Source: Bacillus cereus ATCC 14579
Lineage (GTDB): Bacteria > Bacillota > Bacilli > Bacillales > Bacillaceae_G
DNA length: 64,000 nucleotides
Reading direction: 5' to 3'
Assembly (NCBI RefSeq): GCF_000007825.1
Contig: NC_004722.1
Span: 1,404,501 to 1,468,500, forward strand
How positions within the stretch are numbered: the first letter of the stretch is position 1; each line of letters starts with the position of its first letter. The position numbers were made by a program, and so were the translations under genes. The notes beneath the pieces were generated by a model, which was not told the origin of the DNA, ran no database searches, and saw only the letters and a program-made list of their open reading frames with translations. Below, piece after piece: positions 25,498 through 35,278 of this stretch.

Positions 25498-26226
25498 ATG
25501 GAACGATTACAAAAAGTGATTGCGCAAGCAGGTATTGCATCGAGAAGAAAGGCTGAGGAATTAATTCAGCAAGGAAAAGTGAAAGTTAATGGAAAAATAG
25601 TGAAAGAGTTAGGGACAAAAGTAACTCCTCAAGATAAAGTAGAAGTAAATAATATCCCTCTTGAAAAAGAAGAACCTGTTTATTTTTTACTATATAAACC
25701 AACTGGCGTAATTTCAAGTGTATCAGACGATAAAGGAAGAAGTGTTGTAACGGACTTTTTCCCGGAAATTACACAACGTTTATTCCCAATCGGACGATTA
25801 GATTATGATACGTCTGGCGTATTATTAATGACAAACGATGGGGACTTCGCAAACGTATTAATGCATCCTAGATATAAAGTTGAAAAAACATATGTTGCAA
25901 AAATAAAAGGGCCATTAACAGGTGAGAAAATTCGCATGTTAGAACGCGGTGTTACGTTAGAAGACGGTAAAACAGCACCAGCACGTGTGAAAATTATTTC
26001 TTGGGACAAGCGTAAAGAGATGGCTATTGTACAATTAACAATTCATGAAGGACGTAATCGTCAAGTACGTCGTATGTTTGAAGCGTTAGACTGTAAAGTA
26101 GTGAAATTAAAACGTGAACGTTATGCTTTCTTAGAAGTAGGAAGCCTGCGACCTGGTGATGCGAGAGAATTGACACCACATGAGGTGAAACAATTACGCG
26201 CGCTTGCTTCTACAAAGCCAAGATAA
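25498..26226 (+). CDS. rluB: 23S rRNA pseudouridine synthase RluB
   Basis: 242 residues. An S4 domain at the N terminus (MERLQKVIAQAGIASRRKAEELIQQGKVKVNGK) precedes the RsuA-family catalytic domain with GRLDYDTSGVLLMTNDG, whose Asp is the catalytic residue, and IHEGRNRQVRRMFEALD. It modifies a uridine in helix 89/90 of 23S rRNA; the equivalent E. coli site is U2605. Position between spmB and resA is the same as in B. subtilis (ypuL). Start ATG with AGGTGAAAA upstream. Confidence 0.92.
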   Translation: MERLQKVIAQAGIASRRKAEELIQQGKVKVNGKIVKELGTKVTPQDKVEVNNIPLEKEEPVYFLLYKPTGVISSVSDDKGRSVVTDFFPEITQRLFPIGRLDYDTSGVLLMTNDGDFANVLMHPRYKVEKTYVAKIKGPLTGEKIRMLERGVTLEDGKTAPARVKIISWDKRKEMAIVQLTIHEGRNRQVRRMFEALDCKVVKLKRERYAFLEVGSLRPGDARELTPHEVKQLRALASTKPR

Positions 26227-26241
26227 GCTATAGAGTTAAAA

Positions 26242-26272
26242 ATTCACCAGTGGAGTGCTCTGCTGGTGATTT
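26242..26272 (+). terminator. Hairpin between rluB and resA
   Basis: CACCAG-TG-GAG-TG-CTC-TG-CTGGTG forms a strong stem with a poor T tract (ATTTATTC). It may be an attenuator or RNA-processing signal separating rluB from the res operon. Confidence 0.55.
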
Positions 26273-26332
26273 ATTCAATACAACATTTACAGAAGATAAT
26301 ACATAACATTTACCGAGGAGAGGAGAGGTAAT

Positions 26333-26854
26333 ATGAAGAAAAATCGCTTATTATTTCGCGTTATTATTCTACTCATTTTATGTGGTGCTGTAGGATTTAC
26401 CCTTTATCAAGGATTCTTTGCTAATAAAGAGAAAATGCAAATCGGAAAAGAAGCACCTAACTTTATTGTGACGGATTTAGAAGGAAAGAAAATTGAACTA
26501 AAAGATTTAAAGGGAAAAGGTGTATTTTTAAACTTTTGGGGCACGTGGTGTAAACCTTGTGAAAAAGAAATGCCTTATATGAATGAATTATATCCAAAGT
26601 ATAAAGAAAAAGGCGTTGAAATCATAGCGTTAGATGCAGATGAAACGGATATTGCAGTAAAGAACTTTGTGAACCAATATGGTTTGAAATTCCCAGTTGC
26701 CATTGATAAAGGACAAAAGATTATAGGAACATATGGAGTAGGTCCTTTACCGACAAGCTTTTTGATTGATAAAGATGGAAAAGTAGTGGAGCAAATTATA
26801 GGGGAACAAACGAAAGAACAGTTAGAAGGGTATTTAAAGAAAATTACTCCGTAA
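26333..26854 (+). CDS. resA: Thiol-disulfide oxidoreductase ResA
   Basis: 173 residues: an N-terminal membrane anchor (about 8-27) and a thioredoxin-like extracytoplasmic domain with active site Cys73-Lys-Pro-Cys76 in [14 protein letters not shown] and the cis-Pro loop [12 protein letters not shown]. ResA reduces the heme-binding CxxCH motif of apocytochrome c before heme ligation. ATG preceded by GGAGAGGAGAGG. First gene of the resABC operon. Confidence 0.95.
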
Positions 26855-26978
26855 TAAAGAAAGCCTTTACATAAGGGGTGCGTGTTTATAGTGCCTCTGG
26901 TTTAAAAATTCTGAGTATTGCGGTAACTTGAGGTTAGAATATACAATAGTACATATAGATACAGGGGCGGTGAGAGTG

Positions 26979-28597
26979 TTGAAAGAAATTAAATGTGAAT
27001 GTGGACATGTTAATCCGATAGGAACCGTTTTTTGTGAAGCTTGCGGGAAACCATTTGAAAGCAATGAAAATGCAAAACTATTGGATATGCGCTATGAGGG
27101 GAGTGCACGGAGATCTCTCACGCAGACAAAAACGATAGTCGATAAAATTTGGAGCTTTTTCTCTTCTGTAAAAGTAGGTGTATGGCTAATCGTAATAACT
27201 TTAGCTGCATCAGCGATAGGAACTATATTTCCGCAAGAAATGTACATAACTCCAGGTATTGCACCAGCTGAATATTATAAACAAGAATATGGATTTTTAG
27301 GACAATTATACTATCAATTAGGGTTTAATAATTTATACGGTTCATGGTGGTATATGATTTTGATTGCTTCTATCGGTATTTCACTTGTGATATGTAGTTT
27401 AGACCGCGTTATTCCACTTTATAAAGCTTTAAAAAAGCAAGGCGTAAAAAGACATCCTAGTTTTTTAAAGAGACAGAGATTATATGGGACTGGTACACCG
27501 CAAGAAGGTGACCTGGAAAGAGTGCAAGAGAATTTAAAGAAAAGAAACTATAACGTGAAAGTGGAAGACGGAAACGTTTTAGCAGAAAAGGGACGCTTCT
27601 CGCGTTGGGGTCCATATGTAAATCATATCGGTCTTATTATCTTTTTATTCGGTGCGATGCTTCGTTTTTTACCGAGTATGTACGTAGACGAAGCACTTTG
27701 GTTACGTGACGGTGAAACGAAAGAAATACCAGGGACGGATGGACAATACTACTTAAAAAACGAGAAATTTATAAAAGAAGTTTATGATAAAAGTAAGGAC
27801 AAGGAAGTTTTTGATGAAGCGATTGATCGTGTAGGCGATAAAATGATTGCGAAAAACTTCCAAACGAATGCCGTATTATATAAAGCAGTAGGAGAAAATA
27901 TAGCAGGCCAAAACCCGAAATTAAAAATAAAGAAGCGGAAATTCGAGTGAATGAACCACTGAAATTTGATCAATTTGCAGTGTATCAAGTTTCTTATAAA
28001 GAAAGTGAATTTAAAAGTATGTCCTTTAACTTGCAAAATAAAGAAAATAATCAAAAGTGGGGACCAATTAAAGTAGATTTAACGAATCCTAAGGAAAAAT
28101 ATGATTTAGGAAATGGTTATTCTCTAGAACTATTAAGCTATTTTCCTGATTTTTATTTTGATGAGAATGGAAAACCAAATACAAAAACGAAATTACCAAA
28201 CAATCCTGCATTTGTATTTAAAATGTTTACACCTGAAACACCAGATGGTGAAGTGAGTTTTGTTGGTATTCAGCAAAATATAGAACCAGATGGAAACAAC
28301 AAATATAAAATGTCGTTTGCAGGTGTTGAAATGCAAAATGCAACAGCACTTACTGTAAGAAAAGATTTAACGCTTTGGATTCTCGGCATTGGAGGATTTA
28401 TATTTATGGTTGGTGTCATTCAAGGTATGTATTGGAATCATCGCCGTATTTGGATACAACGTGTTAATGATGAATGGTGGATTGCAGGGCATACAAATAA
28501 AAATTGGTTCGGTTTAAAGAAAGATATTGAAAGAGTACTAGAAGGTACAGCAATTCCACAGCCAAATGATAAAGTAATTGATAAAAAAATTAGTTAA
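26979..28597 (+). pseudogene. resB: Cytochrome c biogenesis protein ResB, frameshifted
   Basis: Two frames (to 27950, and 27947-28597) make one ResB of about 539 residues: a Cys4 zinc-ribbon-like start (KEIKCECGHVNPIG, CEACGK), spans near residues 65-90, 130-155 and 220, a large outer loop, and the last span VRKDLTLWILGIGGFIFMVGVI. In the A5 run at 27923-27927 one added A restores KEAEIRVNEPLKF and fuses the frames. ResB with ResC forms the System II heme-transfer complex, so a true break should abolish c-type cytochromes. TTG at 26979 chosen to match the family start (M-K-E-I-K-C-E-C-G-H). Confidence 0.88.
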
Positions 28598-28611
28598 GGT
28601 GGGGAAACGAT

Positions 28612-29769
28612 ATGGTGCAAATAAGTAGTAACTTTCTCTTTACCGCATTTATTTTATATTTAATTGCCACTCTATTTTTCGGGGGAGCAATTAAAGAAAA
28701 GGGTCATAAATGGGCAAATGTAGGAATAACGATTACAATTTTAGGGTTTATTGCACAAACAGTATATTTTGTTACAAGGTGGATTGCATCAGGACATGCG
28801 CCAGTTAGTAACTTTTTTGAATTCGGTACATTTTTCGGCATGATGCTTGTAGGAGCATTTATTGTCATGTATTTTATGTACCGTGTAAGCATAATCGGAC
28901 TATTTGCATTACCAGTTGCGCTTTTATTAATTGCCTATGCAAGTATGTTTCCGAGGGAAATATCTCCGCTTATTCCATCTTTAAAAAGTAATTGGTTACA
29001 TATTCACGTGACGACGGCAGCAGCAGGACAAGCCATTTTAGCGATTAGTTTTATTACAGGTGTTATGTATTTATTGAAAAATGTAGATCAATCGACGAGA
29101 AGTAAACGTACATTTTGGCTAGAGACAGTAGTATTTACACTTGTTTGTACAGTTGGATTTATTGGAGTAACAACGGTATTTTCTAGTATGAAATATGAAG
29201 CGAAGTTTCAATGGATTGATAAAACTGAACAACAAGTGGAAATGAAGTACAATCTTCCGGCTTTAGTTGGACCGCACGAAGGGAAGTTACTGACAGAAAA
29301 TAAATTAGAACCGGCAGTTGAAGTTCCAGCGATTGTAAATGCGAAAAAATTAAATACTGTTATTTGGTCAGTGTTAGTTGGAACATTACTGTATATTGTA
29401 TTAAGACTTGTTTTACGGAAGCGAGTATCGGCGGCACTTCAGCCGTTAGTAAAGAATACGAATAGTGATTTACTAGATGAAATCGGATATCGATCTATTG
29501 CAATTGGATTCCCAGTGTTCACATTAGGTGCATTAATTTTTGCGATGATTTGGGCACAAATAGCGTGGACACGTTTTTGGGGCTGGGATCCAAAAGAGGT
29601 TTGGGCACTTATCACTTGGCTCTTTTATGCGGCAGTATTACATTTACGCCTATCAAAAGGATGGCATGGAGAGAAGTCAGCTTGGCTTGCAGTAATTGGT
29701 TTTGCAATCATTATGTTTAACTTTATTGTAGTAAACTTAATTATTGCCGGTTTACATTCATATGCATAG
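28612..29769 (+). CDS. resC: Cytochrome c biogenesis protein ResC (CcsA)
   Basis: A 385-residue membrane protein with about eight spans. The WWD-type heme-handling segment is AWTRFWGWDPKEVWALITWLFYAAVLHLRL; other landmarks are the conserved His in HAPVSNFFEF and LHIHVTTAAAGQAILAISF. With ResB it exports heme and ligates it to apocytochrome c on the outer face. ATG with GGTGGGG upstream, 14 bases after resB. Confidence 0.93.
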   Translation: MVQISSNFLFTAFILYLIATLFFGGAIKEKGHKWANVGITITILGFIAQTVYFVTRWIASGHAPVSNFFEFGTFFGMMLVGAFIVMYFMYRVSIIGLFALPVALLLIAYASMFPREISPLIPSLKSNWLHIHVTTAAAGQAILAISFITGVMYLLKNVDQSTRSKRTFWLETVVFTLVCTVGFIGVTTVFSSMKYEAKFQWIDKTEQQVEMKYNLPALVGPHEGKLLTENKLEPAVEVPAIVNAKKLNTVIWSVLVGTLLYIVLRLVLRKRVSAALQPLVKNTNSDLLDEIGYRSIAIGFPVFTLGALIFAMIWAQIAWTRFWGWDPKEVWALITWLFYAAVLHLRLSKGWHGEKSAWLAVIGFAIIMFNFIVVNLIIAGLHSYA

Positions 29770-29771
29770 AG

Positions 29772-29815
29772 AAATAAAATAGGGGAGTGCATGTCACTTT
29801 CCTATTTTATTTTTG
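29772..29815 (+). terminator. Terminator after resC
   Basis: AAATAAAATAGG pairs with CCTATTTTATTT, extended by GAGTG/CACTT, followed by TTTT. This separates resABC from resDE at least partly. Confidence 0.75.
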
Positions 29816-30072
29816 TCAACTTTTCTTCTTTTTTGAGAAAAACATGACAAAGTAGCGGTTGATTTTGTAAAATGATGTCGAGGACATTATATGCTGTTCA
29901 AAAAAAATACATAGTTTTGGAAAAAAATTGAACAAAATTTATTATTCTTGTGAAGCATAATATGGGAAGTGAAACATTTAGAAGATTGCTTAAATAAACG
30001 AGAATAGCGCAACATAATAGTTAAAGAAGGGTAGGTGTGAACCGCTGAGGTGAGAGTGCGCAGCGGGTAGAG
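29816..30072 (+). promoter_or_regulatory. resD leader with stem around a ribosome-binding-like loop
   Basis: The 303-base resC-resD gap holds the resC terminator and then a leader. CCGCTG (30042-30047) pairs with CAGCGG (30061-30066); the 13-nt loop contains AGGTGAGAG. A six-codon frame starting GTG-AGA-GTG ends at TAG (30068-30070) two bases before the resD ATG, a layout suited to translational coupling. resD itself has only a weak Shine-Dalgarno. No larger gene is present. Confidence 0.35.
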
Positions 30073-30789
30073 ATGGAAAATGAATCAAGAATTTTAATTG
30101 TAGATGATGAGGATCGTATTCGTCGTTTATTGAAAATGTACTTAGAAAGAGAACAATATACGATTGAAGAAGCAGATAATGGTGATACAGCTTTAGAAAT
30201 GGCGTTGCAAAATGATTACGATTTAATCTTATTAGATCTTATGATGCCTGGTAAAGATGGCATTGAAGTATGTAAAGGGGTTCGTGAGAAGAAAGCGACA
30301 CCAATTATTATGCTGACAGCAAAAGGTGAAGAAGTAAATAGAGTACAAGGATTTGAAGTTGGAACAGATGATTATATTGTAAAGCCATTTAGTCCACGTG
30401 AGGTCGTACTACGTGTGAAAGCGGTATTACGTCGTGCTGTACCAACAACATTCTTTACACAAGATACAACGACAAAAGATGTTACTGTATTCCCGCACTT
30501 AACAATTGATAACGATGCACACCGTGTTACTGCAGATGGTAATGAAGTAAACTTAACGCCGAAAGAATATGAGTTACTATTATTTTTAGCGAAAGCTCCT
30601 GATAAAGTATTCGATCGTGAGCAACTGTTAAAAGAAGTATGGCAATATGAATTCTTCGGAGATTTACGTACAGTTGATACACATGTAAAGCGTTTACGTG
30701 AGAAGTTAAGCAAAAAATCACCAGATGCAGCGAAAATGATCGTTACTGTTTGGGGTGTAGGTTACAAATTTGAGGTTGTGAACGACTGA
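30073..30789 (+). CDS. resD: Response regulator ResD
   Basis: 238 residues, OmpR/PhoB family: receiver domain with acidic pocket Asp11-Asp12, phospho-acceptor Asp55 in LILLDLMMPGKDG and Lys in VKPFSPREV, then a winged-helix DNA-binding domain (TPKEYELLLFLAK, RTVDTHVKRLREKL, WGVGYKFE). With ResE it activates respiration, cytochrome c maturation and NO-responsive genes including hmp under oxygen limitation (known in B. subtilis). The stop overlaps the resE start. Confidence 0.95.
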   Translation: MENESRILIVDDEDRIRRLLKMYLEREQYTIEEADNGDTALEMALQNDYDLILLDLMMPGKDGIEVCKGVREKKATPIIMLTAKGEEVNRVQGFEVGTDDYIVKPFSPREVVLRVKAVLRRAVPTTFFTQDTTTKDVTVFPHLTIDNDAHRVTADGNEVNLTPKEYELLLFLAKAPDKVFDREQLLKEVWQYEFFGDLRTVDTHVKRLREKLSKKSPDAAKMIVTVWGVGYKFEVVND

Positions 30790-32564
30790 TGCTTTGGAGA
30801 AGTGTAGTAGGGAAGTTATGGATGACCATATTACTTCTCGTTTCGTTTGTTCTTGGATTTGTTGCGATTTTACTTTCACAGTTTTTTAGAACGTATTATG
30901 TTGATATGAGTGAAGCTAGGCTTCAAAAAGTTGCAACAAGTGTTTCAGAGTTAATTGAAGAAGGTGCCGATGTAAAAACGATTGAGAATATCGCTTACAA
31001 ATTCTCTGACCCACTTTCAAGGATTATTATTGTAGAAGATGGTAAAGAAATCTCTTCTTCACCGAAACAAGAAGGGTTAGTCACTCTTACAATGGATGAC
31101 TTAAAAGAAGATAAAGAATTAGCGGCTGTGTTTACAGACAAAAAAGAAATTAAGAATAATATTAGAAAAGCGTCTAATAGTAGGAAGAATAAAAACACCG
31201 AAAATGATATTATGATCGTCGGAAAACCAGTGCAATCAAAAAATCAAAGTGCAGTGTTCGTATATGAATCTTTACAAGTACCGATACAAGGTATGGAAAG
31301 AACAACTGATTTTATTTTCTTATCGGCTGGAATTGCGATTATATTAACAACTTTCTTTGCGTTCTTCTTATCTACTCGGATTACAGCACCGCTTCGTAAA
31401 ATGCGTGAGGTTGCTTTTGAAGTGTCACGTGGGAAGTTTGATGCAAAGGCTCCTATGGTATCTCAGGATGAGATTGGTGAGCTTGCAACGGCCTTAAATC
31501 AAATGGGAAAACAGTTGAAGTTTAATATGAACGCCTTGCAACAAGAAAAAGAGCAGTTAGCAAGTATTTTGAGTAGTATGGCAGATGGGGTTATTACGTT
31601 AAATCAAGAAGGTGAAGTCGTTGTAATCAATCCGCCGGCCGAACATTTCTTACAAGTTTGGCAAGAAGAAAAAGAGATAGAGCTCAGTAAAAAACTACCT
31701 TCTGAACTTGTGGAATTATTCCATCTCGTTGTAGAAAGCGAACAACAACAAGTTGTTGAAATTAATTTACAAAAAGGAAACTATGTAGTTCTTATGACGC
31801 CGCTTTACAATCAAACGAAAATTCGTGGAGCTGTAGCAGTGCTGCGAGATATGACGGAAGAACGTCGTCTTGAAAAGATGCGTCAAGATTTTATTGCGAA
31901 TGTATCACATGAACTTCGTACACCAATGGTCATGCTGCAAGGGTATAGTGAAGCGATTTTAGATGATATTGTGCAAACGAAAGAGGAAATAGATGAGTTT
32001 GTTCAAATTATTTATGATGAATCTGTTCGTTTAGGTAAACTTGTAAATGAATTGTTAGATTTAGCTCGTATGGAAAGCGGTCATGTAGAGTTACATATTG
32101 GTGAAGTGGATATACATCCGTTTGTTGAAAAAATTGGTCGTAAATTCCAAGGGATTGCAAAGGATAAAGAGGTCGCGTTAACGGTTGATTTCAAAGGTCC
32201 AATTGAACAATACCCGTTTGATGCAGATCGTATGGAACAAGTATTGACGAATTTAATTGATAACGCAATACGTCATACGAATGCAGGCGGACATGTAACG
32301 CTTGTAATTGATACGAAAAATAACGGTCTTATTTTTGAAGTACAAGATTCGGGTGCAGGCATTCCAGAAGAAGATATTCCATTTTTATTTGATCGTTTCT
32401 ATAAAGCTGATAAAGCAAGAACACGTGGGAAAAAGGGTGGAACAGGACTCGGGCTTGCGATTGCGAAAAATATTGTTCAAGGCCATGATGGTAAAATTTC
32501 TGTATCAAGTGTTGTTGGAGAAGGAACTACATTCTCTGTATATTTACCGAATCGTATAATTTAG
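30789..32564 (+). CDS. resE: Sensor histidine kinase ResE
   Basis: 591 residues: first membrane span (about 8-30), extracytoplasmic sensor loop, second span (about 175-197), HAMP, PAS (ILSSMADGVITLNQEGEVVVINPPAEHF), HisKA with FIANVSHELRTPMVMLQGY, and HATPase with LTNLIDNAIRHT, DSGAGIPEED and GGTGLGLAIAKNIV. Phosphorylates ResD. ATG overlaps the resD stop, indicating coupled translation. Confidence 0.95.
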   Translation: MLWRSVVGKLWMTILLLVSFVLGFVAILLSQFFRTYYVDMSEARLQKVATSVSELIEEGADVKTIENIAYKFSDPLSRIIIVEDGKEISSSPKQEGLVTLTMDDLKEDKELAAVFTDKKEIKNNIRKASNSRKNKNTENDIMIVGKPVQSKNQSAVFVYESLQVPIQGMERTTDFIFLSAGIAIILTTFFAFFLSTRITAPLRKMREVAFEVSRGKFDAKAPMVSQDEIGELATALNQMGKQLKFNMNALQQEKEQLASILSSMADGVITLNQEGEVVVINPPAEHFLQVWQEEKEIELSKKLPSELVELFHLVVESEQQQVVEINLQKGNYVVLMTPLYNQTKIRGAVAVLRDMTEERRLEKMRQDFIANVSHELRTPMVMLQGYSEAILDDIVQTKEEIDEFVQIIYDESVRLGKLVNELLDLARMESGHVELHIGEVDIHPFVEKIGRKFQGIAKDKEVALTVDFKGPIEQYPFDADRMEQVLTNLIDNAIRHTNAGGHVTLVIDTKNNGLIFEVQDSGAGIPEEDIPFLFDRFYKADKARTRGKKGGTGLGLAIAKNIVQGHDGKISVSSVVGEGTTFSVYLPNRII

Positions 32565-32700
32565 ATATGCGTTTTTAAAGTTGATAATGAATAAAGTTCT
32601 GCTGTTTTTTATTTTTTTGTAAACTCAATTAAATAAAGAATGGTAGAACTTTTTTCTATGTTGCTCAAATAAAGAATAACAAGAGAGGTGCTGTGAAGAA

Positions 32701-33282
32701 ATGAAATTATATACAAAAACAGGAGATAAAGGAACGACAAGTGTAATAGGTGGCAGGGTTGATAAAGATGATATCCGTGTGGAAGCGTATGGAACAATAG
32801 ACGAGGCAAATTCTCATATTGGATATGCAATGACTAAGCTTCAAGGCGGGGCTTTTATAGATATTTACAATGAGCTCGAAAATATTCAACATGAACTATT
32901 TGATTGCGGAGGAGACTTGGCAATAGTGGAACAAAAAATTCCTTATAAAGTGACAATTGTGATGGTTGAAAGTTTAGAAAGAAAGATTGATTTATATATA
33001 GAAGAAGCCCCGCCACTAGAACGCTTTATTTTGCCAGGTGGTAGCGAGGCAGCGGCTACTATTCATATTGCACGTACTGTTGTAAGGAGAGCAGAACGCT
33101 CTATAGTATCATTGCAAAAAGAAGTGAAAATAAATGAAGTTGTATTAAAGTATGTAAATAGATTATCTGATTATTTGTTTGCGATAGCTCGAGTAATAAA
33201 TGCCCGATTACAAGTGAAAGATGTGGAGTATAACCGTAGTGCAGTAGTTTTTCGTGATAAGAAAGAGAAGGAAGTGGAGTAA
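32701..33282 (+). CDS. yvqK: Cob(I)alamin adenosyltransferase, PduO type
   Basis: A 193-residue helical protein with the PduO/ATR signatures: MKLYTKTGDKGTTSVIGG (ATP site), RVEAYGTIDEANSHIGYA, FILPGGSEAAATIHIARTVVRRAERS and YVNRLSDYLFAIAR. It adenosylates cob(I)alamin to make coenzyme B12. ATG with AGAGAGGTG upstream. It follows resE in the same direction after 136 bases with no clear terminator between. Confidence 0.93.
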   Translation: MKLYTKTGDKGTTSVIGGRVDKDDIRVEAYGTIDEANSHIGYAMTKLQGGAFIDIYNELENIQHELFDCGGDLAIVEQKIPYKVTIVMVESLERKIDLYIEEAPPLERFILPGGSEAAATIHIARTVVRRAERSIVSLQKEVKINEVVLKYVNRLSDYLFAIARVINARLQVKDVEYNRSAVVFRDKKEKEVE

Positions 33283-33298
33283 TTCACTTTCTTTTTTT
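33269..33298 (+). terminator. Terminator after the cobalamin adenosyltransferase
   Basis: GAAGTG and CACTTT(C) form a short stem overlapping the stop codon, followed by seven T. Confidence 0.6.
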
Positions 33299-33366
33299 GT
33301 ATACTTTTTTCTGTAATATACCAAAATAGAGAAGGTATGGTGGTAATTAGAAAACGGAGGATGTAT

Positions 33367-33981
33367 ATGAAAGTTTTAAAATGCGGTGTCATGTTATTGA
33401 GTATACTGTTTGTATCTCAATTACATGTTTATGCAGAAGAAAATCGATGGACATGGCCTGTTGAAGGTCAGATAAGTGATTATTTTGGGACAAGGCATGG
33501 AAAACACTATGGTATTGATGTAGCTGCGCCGATTGGAACGCCTGTGGCAGCTATCCAAGATGGTAAGGTAACGAGGTCTTATTATTCAAGTAGTTATGGA
33601 AATGTTGTATTTATTAAACACGGAGAATATGAGGCTGTATATGCACATTTAAATAAGAGATATGTGGATCAAGGAGATTATATTTCCAAAGGAGAAAAAA
33701 TTGGAGAAGTAGGGAACACGGGAGAATCGCGAGGTGCGCACTTACATCTAGAACTTCATCAAGGAAGATGGACGATGGCGAAAAAGAATGCGATGAACCC
33801 ATTGCTTGTTTTAAGTGAACAAAGAAATGAAGTTGTTTCTTCGTCATTATATGTCGTACAAAAAGGGGATACTTTAGTTAGTATTGCACGGAAATTTATT
33901 ATGACACTTAAGGAAATTAAAGAAAAAAATGGATTGCAGCAAGAGCTAATTTATCCTAATCAACAATTATATGTTAAGTAA
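33367..33981 (+). CDS. Secreted M23 family peptidase with LysM domain
   Basis: 204 residues: signal peptide (MKVLKCGVMLLSILFVSQLHVYA, cleavage before EEN), a peptidase M23 (lysostaphin-type) domain with the zinc ligands in HYGIDVAAPIGTPV and HLHLELH, and one C-terminal LysM (LYVVQKGDTLVSIARKF...NQQLYV). Predicted to cut peptidoglycan peptide bridges or crosslinks while LysM binds glycan. Of two nearby ATGs the one at 33367 has CGGAGG at 6-nt spacing. Stands alone. Confidence 0.88.
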   Translation: MKVLKCGVMLLSILFVSQLHVYAEENRWTWPVEGQISDYFGTRHGKHYGIDVAAPIGTPVAAIQDGKVTRSYYSSSYGNVVFIKHGEYEAVYAHLNKRYVDQGDYISKGEKIGEVGNTGESRGAHLHLELHQGRWTMAKKNAMNPLLVLSEQRNEVVSSSLYVVQKGDTLVSIARKFIMTLKEIKEKNGLQQELIYPNQQLYVK

Positions 33982-34107
33982 AGGAAACGCTTCAAAAATT
34001 AAACTTTGAACAAATTTATGTTCTTCTTAAATAAGATTCAATGTAAATGAAATTATATGGGCGCTTTTGCTAGAACTATTGAGTGAATCAGAGCATCTAT
34101 ATCTAAA

Positions 34108-34147
34108 AGAAAACCGTCCCAAAATTTATTTTGGGACGGCTTCTTTT
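34108..34147. terminator. Bidirectional terminator
   Basis: CCGTCCCAAAAT and ATTTTGGGACGG form a 12-bp stem with AAAA/TTCTTTT flanks, between the convergent M23 gene and the membrane protein at 34146. Confidence 0.8.
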
Positions 34148-34832
34148 ACCAAAAAATAAAGACACATATAAATCCAGAAATAGCTAAATAGCTATATAAG
34201 TAAAAAACTTTTGTTCTTGTTTTCTCTTTTGTTCGAAACAGTACGATAGTCGGTTCAATTAAACCGATTGTCAAACAAAGTAGGCCAAGAAGCATACAAC
34301 CAATCGAGATAGAATACAGGGCGATTTGTGGTGCTTGAAATGGAATCATCCATTTTAATAAAAATGCAATAAGTGCAGTGTAACAAATACTACCGATGTA
34401 TTTATTCAGTGGTGTATTAGAACGAAAACCAGGAAGTTTTTTTAAGAAAGAGCGGGAAACAACTTCTGTTTGTAAAGATGTATGCTCTTCAATAATTTTT
34501 TGAGCTTCTTTTCCTTTTTGAAAAAGAGATAAGATCCAATTTCGCTCACCCTGAAAAATAAATTGAGAAGTTGTCAAATAGTGATCAATCTTCACTTTAT
34601 TCCAACTCTTCCACGGATGACGCTCACACAATTCTAATTTACTTTCTGTTTTTTTATCATACTGATAAATACTGATGCCATCTTCATCGAAAGTAGCATA
34701 GTATGTCTCGTTTGAGAATGTGCCTAAATCAATTGGGCAGTAGAAAAGTAATTCTTTTTTTAAGTAAAAGTATTCTTTTCTTAAGTTTTTTTTCATTGCT
34801 TCTCGAATAGAATGTCTCTTGTCTTTTTTCAT
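34146..34832 (-). CDS. Membrane protein of unknown function
   Basis: 228 residues. A cytoplasmic N-terminal region of about 145 residues has a beta-rich stretch (YYATFDEDGISIYQYDKKTESKLELCERHPWKSWNKVKID) that resembles a PH-like or YcxB-type domain. Three or four membrane spans follow (about 145-165, 170-195, 210-228). ATG preceded by AGGAAATG, a modest ribosome binding site. Monocistronic. No function can be assigned. Confidence 0.6.
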   Translation of the reverse strand: MKKDKRHSIREAMKKNLRKEYFYLKKELLFYCPIDLGTFSNETYYATFDEDGISIYQYDKKTESKLELCERHPWKSWNKVKIDHYLTTSQFIFQGERNWILSLFQKGKEAQKIIEEHTSLQTEVVSRSFLKKLPGFRSNTPLNKYIGSICYTALIAFLLKWMIPFQAPQIALYSISIGCMLLGLLCLTIGLIEPTIVLFRTKEKTRTKVFYLYSYLAISGFICVFIFW

Positions 34833-35084
34833 GACATTTCCTCCATAACTCAGAAAATGTTCTTATCTTAACAATTCAATATCTTATCACTTTTAATTAT
34901 ATATGACTAGGTAATTCAAAAGAGAAATGCCGAATAATAAAAAATATGGATTGTATTGTAAAATATCTCGCAATTTATTTGTTGTTACGAAAAATAAATA
35001 ACTAATTTTAAATAAGTTACAATTTTTTAGTTCACAATGTTATGAGGTTGTTGTATAATGAAGGGGAAAATAGAATATCGGTCT
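34833..35084. other. Intergenic region before the FMN riboswitch
   Basis: AT-rich; contains the promoter of ribU upstream of the aptamer. A TATAAT-like -10 is visible at 35054-35059 (TTGTATAATG). No gene or repeat seen in the rest. Confidence 0.5.
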
Positions 35085-35216
35085 ATCTTCGGGGCAGGGT
35101 GAAAATCCCGACCGGCGGTGATGAACTATTTATGATTTTGTTCTAAGCCCGCGAGCCGTTAAGGCAGGATTTGGTGTGATTCCAAAGCCGACAGTATAGT
35201 CTGGATGGGAGAAGAT
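35085..35216 (+). ncRNA. FMN riboswitch (RFN element)
   Basis: The conserved RFN blocks are all present in order: ATCTTCGGGGCAGGGTGAAA, CCCGACCGGCGGT, AGCCCGCGAGCC, a GATTCCAAAGCCGACAGT stretch and GGATGGGAGAAGAT, with the P1 ends ATCTTC and GAAGAT pairing. Bound FMN should favour the downstream terminator and shut off ribU, the riboflavin transporter. Confidence 0.95.
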
Positions 35217-35278
35217 GGAGGTTCAAGCGTTCAAAAAAGATATGGATTTGAACGTCTGTTTGATGTGCCTTAAATTCT

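Noticed and set aside
30372..30713. 113-codon minus-strand frame inside resD
   Set aside because: Antisense to the conserved DNA-binding domain of ResD; no start signals.
32580..32660. Long-loop AAAGTTCT/AGAACTTT repeat after resE as terminator
   Set aside because: The loop is more than 50 bases and the stem only eight, so a functional intrinsic terminator is doubtful.
34006..34021. GAACAAATTTATGTTC as a LexA box
   Set aside because: Spacing between GAAC and GTTC is eight bases, not the four required.
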